DNA from: an uncultured Kordia sp.
Lineage (GTDB): Bacteria > Bacteroidota > Bacteroidia > Flavobacteriales > Flavobacteriaceae
Direction: 5' to 3'
DNA length: 64,000 bases
Assembly (NCBI RefSeq): GCF_947489565.1
Contig: NZ_CANLEA010000019.1
Coordinates: 44,297-108,296, forward strand
In this document: piece by piece, positions 35,949-43,257 of the stretch
Layout of the letters: the number at the start of each line of letters is the position of its first letter
Numbering within the stretch: the stretch's first letter is position 1
The notes under the pieces: model-generated
Told to the model about the DNA's origin: nothing
Database searches by the model: none
Seen by the model: only the letters and a program-made list of their open reading frames with translations
Translations under genes and position numbers: made by a program

Positions 35949-37097
35949 ATGAAATATGACTATATAATTGCAGGATCAGGATGTGCAGGATTAAGTTTGC
36001 TGTACAGAATGCTGAAAGATTCTGAATTAAGCGCAAAGCAGATTTTAGTCATAGATAAATCGCAAAAAAATAAAAACGATCGTACGTGGTGTTTCTGGGA
36101 AAAAGGAAACGGACTCTTTGAATCCATTGTGACACATCAGTGGAAAACACTCGAATTTCTCTCAGATGATTTTCAGCGCAAATTCGATATGTCGGAATAC
36201 CGTTATAAAATGATTCAAGGAATTGATTTCTATAACCATGTGTTGAAAGTTGCCAAAGAATTTGAAAATGTAACCTTTGTTTCTGAAAATATTACTGCAA
36301 TTACAACGGAGAACGAAATAGGTAAAGTTACAACTGAAACTTCTGCGTATACTGCGAATTACGTGTTCAACTCTACAAGTTTATTCTATCCAAAAATGGA
36401 CACCAACAATTCATTATTACAACATTTTGAAGGTTGGGTGATTCAAACAAAAGCACCAGTTTTTGATAAAAATGTTGGTCGATTGATGGACTTTCGATTG
36501 TCGCAAGAACATGGCGCCACATTTATGTACGTATTGCCAACGAGTGAAACAGAGGCTTTGGTTGAATATACCTTATTCACTGAAAAAGTGCTTGAAAAAG
36601 AACAATACAAAACGGCACTCAAAGAATATATTCAAAACTATTTAAAGATTGATAATTACGAGATTCTTCATACGGAATTTGGAATTATTCCGATGTCATT
36701 GGCAAAATTCTCCAGAAAGGTTCCGAATCAAAAAAATATTATCAACTTAGGAACTGCGGGCGGATTCACGAAAGCGAGTAGTGGATATACGTTTCAATTT
36801 GTGCAAAAGCATACGGAAAATATCATCCAACTATTGAAAGCAGGAAAATATCCAAATCCGCAAGTAACGTTTCGTGACAAGATGTATCAATGGTACGACC
36901 GAACATTGTTGGAAGTAATTCTTTCAGAGAAATTGGAAGGAAAAGAAATCTTTGCAACCATCTTTAAAAACCGTCCAATTGAAACTATTTTAGCATTTTT
37001 AGGCAATGAAAGTTCTGTATGGGAAGATATCAAAGTGATGAGTTGTTTGCCCATCATGCCATTTTTGACTTCCGGAATGAAGCAGTTACGATTTTAA
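35949..37097 (+). CDS. crtY: Lycopene cyclase
   Basis: The protein opens with the FAD/NAD-binding fold MKYDYIIAGSGCAGLSLLY and has NDRTWCFWEK, a signature of CrtY-type lycopene beta-cyclases, plus LGTAGGFTKASSGYTFQF near residue 275. The length of 382 is normal. It cyclises the ends of lycopene to give beta-carotene, in keeping with the yellow carotenoids of the group. Other carotenoid genes are not in the window. Confidence 0.92.
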   Translation: MKYDYIIAGSGCAGLSLLYRMLKDSELSAKQILVIDKSQKNKNDRTWCFWEKGNGLFESIVTHQWKTLEFLSDDFQRKFDMSEYRYKMIQGIDFYNHVLKVAKEFENVTFVSENITAITTENEIGKVTTETSAYTANYVFNSTSLFYPKMDTNNSLLQHFEGWVIQTKAPVFDKNVGRLMDFRLSQEHGATFMYVLPTSETEALVEYTLFTEKVLEKEQYKTALKEYIQNYLKIDNYEILHTEFGIIPMSLAKFSRKVPNQKNIINLGTAGGFTKASSGYTFQFVQKHTENIIQLLKAGKYPNPQVTFRDKMYQWYDRTLLEVILSEKLEGKEIFATIFKNRPIETILAFLGNESSVWEDIKVMSCLPIMPFLTSGMKQLRF

Positions 37098-37119
37098 TTA
37101 AACCAATTCAACTACAATT

Positions 37120-37470
37120 GTGCGATTAAATTTATTAGTCATTCGAACCCCAAATCCAGCAGTATTGAAAGATCAATATGAAAAATTAGGTTTTCAATTT
37201 GAGTACCATCAACATGGAAACGGGCCATTTCATTATGCTTCTGAACAAAACGGATTTGTCTTTGAAATTTATCCACTTACAAAATCTCAACAAAAAGCAG
37301 ACAATTCTACCAGATTAGGATTTGACGTTGCAAATTTAGAAGCTAAGATCAAAATGTTAGAAAGTTCTACATGGAAAATTCTATCCAAACCAAAAGAAAC
37401 AGCTTGGGGATTAACGGCTTTAGTGCAGGATTTAGATGGGAGAAAAGTAGAATTGAAGCATAAAAATTAA
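37120..37470 (+). CDS. VOC (glyoxalase/bleomycin resistance) superfamily protein
   Basis: A 116-residue protein that appears to start at GTG, with the paired beta-alpha-beta units of vicinal-oxygen-chelate proteins (LLVIRTPNPAVLKDQYEKLG, GFVFEIYPL, ALVQDLDGRKVELKH). Metal ligands seem only partly kept. Function unknown. Confidence 0.75.
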   Translation: MRLNLLVIRTPNPAVLKDQYEKLGFQFEYHQHGNGPFHYASEQNGFVFEIYPLTKSQQKADNSTRLGFDVANLEAKIKMLESSTWKILSKPKETAWGLTALVQDLDGRKVELKHKN

Positions 37471-37548
37471 AATATATAGCCTTTTAATTCGGGTGATTTT
37501 TTAATTAATAGTATCTTCAAAATAAAAATCAGAACGTGACTTTTTCTT

Positions 37549-38277
37549 ATGAGTTTATTTTCTAAAATATTTGGCACTAAGGATAATTCCAAAAGGCAAG
37601 AATATGTGCATTACGTGCTTTCTGATTCCAAGAATGTGTATTATTTGAAAAAGATGAAGAAAACGATTGTGATGTTTCCAGATCGAATCAATACAAACGC
37701 ACATGCTGAAGCCAAAACAAAACATGTTTACACTAAAAAATTTCGTTCTCTATTCGAATTTTGGAAGTATATCACCAAATCAAAAAAATGGTATGTGGAA
37801 TACCAAGCAGGCACAATTGAGAATCTAGAAAAACATATTGAGATTTTGGCACCATTTATTGTACAAGCAACAAATAAATTACGACGAGAAATGGAATTTT
37901 CAGAGAAAGAAATTTATAGTATTGCAGGATGGGATAATTTATTATTTCGGTATAAAGATAAAAGCGAATTGGTGCTGAAAGAAAGTCAGAAACTAAAAGC
38001 TTATTGTGCAAATTGTGGTTCTGAAAGATTAGGGTTTATTCAACGATACCCAAAATCAATTTGTCATGAATGCTTGCCAAAAGTGACTGATAAGAATGGG
38101 AGAAGTGTCGAATTCTTTAATTCACACATCGGCGGTTATGGTTGTCAAGGATATTATTCAGAAACAAATCAACAAGAAAAATACGAATTGGATGTCTGTT
38201 ATATTGATGATAAAGAATTTGTAGCAGAAGAAGCTAGGTTTGGGGGAATTGTGATCAATCTTAAAGAAAAACCATGA
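37549..38277 (+). CDS. Hypothetical protein with zinc-ribbon-like cysteines
   Basis: This 242-residue protein has two CxxC pairs (CANCGSERLGF and CHECLPKV) that could bind zinc, near residue 155-180, followed by a Gly-rich segment (HIGGYGCQGYY). The N-terminal part is basic. No known family. Its end overlaps the next start by 4 bases (ATGA). Confidence 0.65.
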   Translation: MSLFSKIFGTKDNSKRQEYVHYVLSDSKNVYYLKKMKKTIVMFPDRINTNAHAEAKTKHVYTKKFRSLFEFWKYITKSKKWYVEYQAGTIENLEKHIEILAPFIVQATNKLRREMEFSEKEIYSIAGWDNLLFRYKDKSELVLKESQKLKAYCANCGSERLGFIQRYPKSICHECLPKVTDKNGRSVEFFNSHIGGYGCQGYYSETNQQEKYELDVCYIDDKEFVAEEARFGGIVINLKEKP

Positions 38278-39134
38278 AAAAACGATTCATCTTTTTGCTT
38301 TGTATTTTGTGTTTCGCTTGTAAAGAAGAAGCGAAAAAGCTTTCACAACCAGAAGAAACTACGGTGGTTCCAGAAATAAAAAATAATCTCATCCACAAAG
38401 AAGCATTTCAAAAAATCATGGATTCTGTGGACTTAAAAGGTTCAATTTTAGTGTACGATGTAAAGAAAGAATTATATTATTCCAACAATTTTGAATGGGC
38501 ACTAACAGGAAAATTGCCAGCTTCTACCTATAAAATTCCAAATTCTATTATTGGATTGGAAACTAAAGAAGTTAAAGATCAAAACAGTATTTTTAAATGG
38601 AATGGAGAAAAACGCATGTTCAAATCTTGGGAAGCCGATTTAACGTTGCGACAAGCGTTTCAACGTTCGTGTGTTCCGTGTTACCAAGAAGTTGCACGAA
38701 AAGTAGGAGTGAAGCGAATGAATGTATATTTAGAAAAATTGCAATACGGAAACATTACAGTTGACGCAACAAATTTGGAAAACTTTTGGCTGACAGGAAA
38801 TGCAACGATTACTCAATTTCAACAAATCGATTTCCTAAAGCGTTTTCAACAAGAAAGCTTGCCCATTTCAAATCGAACCTCAACAATTGTGAAGGAAATC
38901 ATGATTCTCAAAGAGACGGAAAACTACGTGTTGCGCGGCAAAACGGGTTGGTCTATTGAAGGCGATCAGCATAATGGTTGGTTTGTGGGTTACGTTGAAA
39001 ATGGCGATCAATTGTTGTTTTTTGCAACCAATGTGGAACCGATTTCAAAAGAATTTGATCAGAAAGCATTTCAAAAGAATAGAAAAGTGATTACATTCAA
39101 AGCCTTGGAACAACTCTTAGGAATAAAACTATAG
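38274..39134 (+). CDS. Class D (OXA-type) beta-lactamase-like lipoprotein
   Basis: The signal ends at CFACKEE, a lipobox. The class D motifs are in order and at the usual spacing: STYK (Ser84-Lys87), SCV (132-134), YGN (158-160) and KTG (223-225) with a following Trp. STFK in OXA enzymes is replaced by STYK, as in penicillin-sensing BlaR-type domains. Length 286 is typical. Either a beta-lactamase or a penicillin-binding relative; motif set favours the enzyme. Confidence 0.85.
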   Translation: MKKRFIFLLCILCFACKEEAKKLSQPEETTVVPEIKNNLIHKEAFQKIMDSVDLKGSILVYDVKKELYYSNNFEWALTGKLPASTYKIPNSIIGLETKEVKDQNSIFKWNGEKRMFKSWEADLTLRQAFQRSCVPCYQEVARKVGVKRMNVYLEKLQYGNITVDATNLENFWLTGNATITQFQQIDFLKRFQQESLPISNRTSTIVKEIMILKETENYVLRGKTGWSIEGDQHNGWFVGYVENGDQLLFFATNVEPISKEFDQKAFQKNRKVITFKALEQLLGIKL

Positions 39135-39152
39135 ATTGTTTTTGAAAATATG

Positions 39153-39228
39153 ATGTCATTTCGAGCGCAGTCGAGATTCTTAAGGAGTATTCATATCAAA
39201 TATTTCTCGACTGCGCTCGAAATGACAT
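39153..39228. repeat. Perfect 24-base inverted repeat
   Basis: ATGTCATTTCGAGCGCAGTCGAGA (39153-39176, split here only for reference) is exactly mirrored at 39205-39228 with a 28-base spacer. Similar 'TCGAGCGCAGTCGAGA' palindromes are common between Flavobacteriaceae genes. It may terminate the preceding gene. Confidence 0.85.
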
Positions 39229-39257
39229 TTTAAAATAGGATACTTTTTTTTATGATT

Positions 39258-39363
39258 CGTCATTGCGAGAATTTAGAATAAATTCGTGGCAATCTGTTTG
39301 TTAGGAAAACTATTTTGATTGACTTAAAAACAGATTACTTCGTCATTCTTCCTCGTAATGACG
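39258..39363. repeat. Second palindromic repeat (CGTCATTGCGAG ... CGTAATGACG)
   Basis: The end segments CGTCATTGCGAG and CTCGTAATGACG pair, and inner GGCAATCTG and CAGATTAC pair partly, with an AT-rich middle. It belongs to another common intergenic repeat type and sits right next to the first. Confidence 0.7.
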
Positions 39364-39409
39364 TTTCAATACAACGTTCATACTCACTTTCATCGAAGGT
39401 TTCACTTCC

Positions 39410-39889
39410 TTATTTCACATGTCCAATTCCAAAGCCCATATCTTCAATTTTGTACAAATGATTGTGGTCATGCATTAACAAATGCCTGAGCATGATATAC
39501 GGCGTATAAGTTTTGTATTCTGGATGCATTGCCAATTTGTTCCAATCGTCTGCGTTAAATTCTTTGGCGAGTTCGATGGTTTTGTTTCGCATGTCAAAAA
39601 AATCAGTGATGGTTTTTTGTAAATCCAATTCAATAAAAAAGGTTGAATCAAAATTATCTCCTGACAAAGGTTCAAAAATTGGTTTTTCGTGTTCTTTAAA
39701 ATCTTGGAGTCTTTTTTGAAATCCGTACATATCGCCAACTCCGATATGTGTTGCATGTTCATGAATGGACCATTTTCCTTTGATAATTTCCTTTTTATAA
39801 AGCGCTGGATCTATTTCAGAAATCAATTCTGCCAACAATCTTGGAGTTTCGCTTAATGCATGTAGTATAGGTTCAATTTTTTGGTTCAT
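39410..39889 (-). CDS. DinB family protein
   Basis: A 159-residue four-helix protein with the DinB pattern: GKWSIHEHATHIGVGD (first His ligand), LAMHPEYKTYTPYIMLRHLLMHDHNHLYKIE (further His). The family binds a divalent metal and includes thiol-dependent transferases. No specific partner. Confidence 0.88.
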   Translation of the reverse strand: MNQKIEPILHALSETPRLLAELISEIDPALYKKEIIKGKWSIHEHATHIGVGDMYGFQKRLQDFKEHEKPIFEPLSGDNFDSTFFIELDLQKTITDFFDMRNKTIELAKEFNADDWNKLAMHPEYKTYTPYIMLRHLLMHDHNHLYKIEDMGFGIGHVK

Positions 39890-39911
39890 GATTGTTTTCT
39901 ATAGTTTCGTA

Positions 39912-40778
39912 TCAGTTATTTTTAGGTTCTTTGTTATACCAATTCTTAATGTCATTCCATTTTTGTGTTCTAAATTCACAAGATTCCGTTGAAAAATAAC
40001 ATGCTGTACATGTATTGGTATAAAAACTTTCTTGAGTTATTTGATTTAATATTTCAACAGCCGCATCTTGATATCTTAAGATAGTTCTTGTCGGATAAAA
40101 GTCTCTAAAATAACCAATTGTGGATAATGGTCTTCTATCGTCTAGTAAATTGATTAAAAAAGGAATGGCAGGTTTTCCTATTTTTTTTAAACTTATAGCA
40201 GCATTGTATTCACCTTTTGGAGTATCAAAAACACTACAATTAGCTGGCTGTCCTATTTGTTCTGCAGCAATATTTCTTAGTTGGTAAATATGATATTCAA
40301 TTTGTTGATGTAATGATAAATCGTTTATGTCCGATGGTTCTTTCCAATTTGCATCTTCAATCATCATTTGAGATAAAAGATTTGAAAGTTCTTTTGCTTG
40401 GTTTGCATAGTATGTTTGAGGATAATCAGTTGCAATTTTGGTAAAAAGATTGTTTGCTTTTTTTCTATTCTTATCAGCTTGAAGTAATGTCGTAGCTTCT
40501 TCAAATAAATCCCAAGCTTTTGCTTCTTTTGCAGATTGTAAAAAATGTTTTTCATCTTGATTGAGTCCTTCAAAACGTTCAGATTTTATGCTGTTTGCTG
40601 TAAAAAGGCTTGAAAATTCTTCCCATTCAGCAGTTGGAGTACTTTTTTTAAATTCTGAACAGGAATATATGGTATCTAGGTTTGTATTCACTTTTTGTGC
40701 TACACTTTTACAACCAATGATGAGCACTGAAAATGATAAAAAAAAGAATAGACGAGTTAACTGGGTTTTTATGGTCAT
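39912..40778 (-). CDS. Lipoprotein of unknown function with a possible HEAT-like segment
   Basis: The signal ends in LIIGCKSV, a lipobox. Two helical regions follow, one TPR-like (residues 80-140), and a segment with KKIGKPAIPFLINLLDDRRPL which resembles a HEAT repeat. A C-terminal CTACYFSTESC cluster is notable. No family assigned. Confidence 0.68.
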   Translation of the reverse strand: MTIKTQLTRLFFFLSFSVLIIGCKSVAQKVNTNLDTIYSCSEFKKSTPTAEWEEFSSLFTANSIKSERFEGLNQDEKHFLQSAKEAKAWDLFEEATTLLQADKNRKKANNLFTKIATDYPQTYYANQAKELSNLLSQMMIEDANWKEPSDINDLSLHQQIEYHIYQLRNIAAEQIGQPANCSVFDTPKGEYNAAISLKKIGKPAIPFLINLLDDRRPLSTIGYFRDFYPTRTILRYQDAAVEILNQITQESFYTNTCTACYFSTESCEFRTQKWNDIKNWYNKEPKNN

Positions 40779-40826
40779 GCTAGTTTTATTAGCTATAACG
40801 TTTTTTATAAGCAGTATTGTATGGAC

Positions 40827-41261
40827 TTAGTTTTTCATTCGGCTAAATTCAATTTTTTCTGATGGACAGTTCTGTAGATTCGTTTTTCCAAAAATATATC
40901 CTGTTAAGTTTTTACAATCAGCGTATATTTTTCCGTTTTTGATAGTGAAATTCGTAAGTTTTGATCTTTCTGATGGAGGATAGTCACTTTCAAGTTCCGT
41001 GATTATGATTGTATTATCTTTTATGTTGATTGTTCCTTTAACAGACATTTCTCGATTTTGTTTTTTGGCAAGAGTTTCTGAATTTAAAATCGGCCATTCA
41101 TCTAAGACAAAGATTTGTATAGAGTCCATTTCAGAATTTATCTGAAGCGCATAAAATAAATCATTGTTTTCTGCTATGAAATTTCCTCCGTTTTTGAATT
41201 CTATTTCGTTACAACTTTGAAGAGCTAAAATCAGGACTAATAGAGATATGATTCTTTTCAT
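40827..41261 (-). CDS. Lipoprotein of unknown function
   Basis: A 144-residue protein with a lipobox (LALQSCNE) and a beta-rich body; it lies upstream of the previous lipoprotein on the same strand, 48 bases apart. No family recognised. Confidence 0.65.
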   Translation of the reverse strand: MKRIISLLVLILALQSCNEIEFKNGGNFIAENNDLFYALQINSEMDSIQIFVLDEWPILNSETLAKKQNREMSVKGTINIKDNTIIITELESDYPPSERSKLTNFTIKNGKIYADCKNLTGYIFGKTNLQNCPSEKIEFSRMKN

Positions 41262-41397
41262 GATTGGTACTTGTTTGTAAGTTTTATTGAAGCTAAAACT
41301 AACTGAATTTCAATTGAAATCAAAGAATAGAAGTAATGAATAGCGTCTAAATATTATTTGTGAATTTGTGATAAGAAAAGTTTAAAAAAGCTTTTAG

Positions 41398-42322
41398 TTT
41401 TTAAGTGTTTAACCACGAATGCACGAATGTTTTAGAGTGTACTTTGATCTAAATCATTTTTGCTGGAAAACCAAATAGTTTGTATAGACTATTTGTGTGA
41501 ATACTTATAAGTTTTGCTATTAATTAAACACTATTCGTGAATTCGTGACAAAGGTAGTGTTGTTAAAAACCGTCTTGCTTTTAAGTTTTTAACCACGAAT
41601 ACACGAATGTTTTAGAGTGTACTTTGATGTAAATCATTTTTGCTGGAAAACCTCTAGTTTGTATTGACTATTTGTGTAAATACTTATAAGTTGAGCTATT
41701 AATTAAACACTATTCGTGAATTCGTGGTAAAAGTAGTGTTGTCAAAAATCGTCTTGTTTTTGAGAGTTTCACCACGAATGCACGAATGTTTTAGAGTGTA
41801 CTTTGATGTAAATTATTTTTGCTGGAAAACCAAATAGTTTGTATTGACTATTTGTGTAAATACTTATAAGTTTAGCTATTAATTAAACACTATTCGTGAA
41901 TTCGTGACAAAAGATGTGTTATAAAAAGGCTTTTAGTTTTTAAGTTTTTAACCACGAATGCACGAATGTTTTAGAGTGTACTTTGATGTAAATTATTTTT
42001 GCTGGAAAACCATTTGTATAGACTATTTGTGTAAATACTTATAAGTTTAGCTATTAATTAAAGACTATTTGTGAATTCGTGACAAAGGTAGTGTTGTTAA
42101 AAACCGTCTTGCTTTTAAGTTTTAACCACGAATACACGAATTTTTTAGTGTGTGCTTTTATCTAAATTATTTTTGATGGAAAAACTACTAGTTTGTATTG
42201 ACTATTTGTGTGAATACTTATAAGTTGAGCTATTAATTAAACACTATTTGTGAATTCGTGATAAAAGATGTGTTATAAAAAGGCTCTAAATTTTTAAGTG
42301 TTTAACCACGAATACACGAATG
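41398..42322. repeat. About 5.1 copies of a 180-bp tandem repeat
   Basis: The block ACCACGAATnCACGAATG recurs at 41412, 41592, 41771, 41951, 42125 and 42305 (period 179-180; the fourth unit is 174 bases because of a 6-base loss). Each unit begins with CACGAATGCACGAAT and ends with ATTCGTGAATTCGTG, so every unit can fold back on itself. Copies differ by scattered substitutions, so the array is not very recent. Confidence 0.92.
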
Positions 42323-42397
42323 TTTTAAAACGTACTCTTTATATTTTAGATTAAGCCTTTATGAGAAACTGAATCAAGTTCAGCTTTACGCACACTA

Positions 42398-42455
42398 CTC
42401 GAAATGACGTTCTGAATTCAATGTCTATCTTACATTTTGTCAACGTCAGTTCGAG
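42398..42455. repeat. Degenerate palindromic repeat
   Basis: CTCGAAATGACGT at 42398-42410 is mirrored by ACGTCAGTTCGAG at 42443-42455 with one mismatch. It is related to the TCGAAATGACAT palindrome at 39205. Confidence 0.6.
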
Positions 42456-42530
42456 AGGCAAATCTGTGATCCGTTTTAGTTTTATTTGTTTTGCAGTTCT
42501 TCTATCGTGAACCACTAAATAATGTACATC

Positions 42531-42558
42531 TCAATACTCAATACTCAATACTCAATAC
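42531..42558. repeat. TCAATAC heptamer, four tandem copies
   Basis: Four perfect 7-base copies end 17 bases before the stop codon of the last gene of the ten-gene operon, with a fifth degenerate copy after. Confidence 0.85.
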
Positions 42559-42575
42559 TAATATCTCAATACCAA

Positions 42576-43250
42576 TTAAGCATCATCAGGATCAGGAGCA
42601 TTGACATCTAATGTAATGATATCATCTGCACGAACCATGCTCGGTTTGTTGACATCAAAAGCTGGCGATTGCGTATCAAAAGTAGATTCGTCTGTAATAG
42701 CTTCTTCATCTACATGATCACCAAATTCATAGCCAAGTCCATACTCAGTCAATAAGGTTTTAATCTCTCCAAAGGTTCTCTTTACGTTGCCTTCTTTTTC
42801 AATAATATTTGGCAAAAAGCGAATAATTTGTGCTTCCGATGGCGGCACTGGCACAATATCAAATTCAATTTCCGCTGTAGCGTTCAATCCCAAATTATAT
42901 TTATTTGTATTGGAAGCATTCACCGGAGTTGCATACATTTTTGGGCGAAATGAACGTCCGTTTTGAAGTGTATTTCCAGTGCTTTGCTGTGAAATAGATA
43001 AGGAAATTTTTGCTTTTGCTGTCGTTTTCGGAATCGTATAAAATGTAGGTTGATAACCAACTTCACGGAGCATTTTTAAGGTTTCGGAACCTTTATCAGG
43101 ATCACTATTATATATTTCTAATGTTTGTCTTAACGAACCTTCGTCAAGTGCGGCTTGTGCTTCTCCAACACCTTCTCCAATGGAAGCGATAAAATCTCCT
43201 AGAGGTGCGGCAAAGGCATCTTTTACATAATCGTATGAATTGCTTGACAT
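42576..43250 (-). CDS. AQxxLD/PTFY family protein with C-terminal PASTA-like domain (operon gene 10)
   Basis: The 224-residue protein begins with the family helix APLGDFIASIGEGVGEAQAALD (motif at residues about 14-36), followed by the motif VGYQPTFYTIPKTTAKAKIS and a closing IEFDIVPVPPSEAQII. From about residue 145 there is a PASTA-like region (LPNIIEKEGNVKRTFGEIK ... TLLTEYGLGYEF ... FDTQSPAFDV ... ADDIITLDV). There is no signal peptide. It is last in the operon, 7 bases after the coiled-coil/PASTA gene. Function unknown. Confidence 0.75.
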   Translation of the reverse strand: MSSNSYDYVKDAFAAPLGDFIASIGEGVGEAQAALDEGSLRQTLEIYNSDPDKGSETLKMLREVGYQPTFYTIPKTTAKAKISLSISQQSTGNTLQNGRSFRPKMYATPVNASNTNKYNLGLNATAEIEFDIVPVPPSEAQIIRFLPNIIEKEGNVKRTFGEIKTLLTEYGLGYEFGDHVDEEAITDESTFDTQSPAFDVNKPSMVRADDIITLDVNAPDPDDA

Positions 43251-43257
43251 AATTTTT

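Larger units (their letters stand above)
41262..42575. other. Gene-free 1.3 kb stretch with tandem repeats
   Basis: No coding frame longer than about 60 codons looks real. The stretch holds the 180-bp tandem array, one degenerate palindromic repeat and a TCAATAC heptamer run, described separately. It separates the housekeeping region from the end of the ten-gene operon. Confidence 0.7.

Noticed and set aside
41398..42322. CRISPR array
   Set aside because: Units are about 180 bp with almost identical sequence throughout; there are no 25-40 base repeats with unique spacers and no cas genes.
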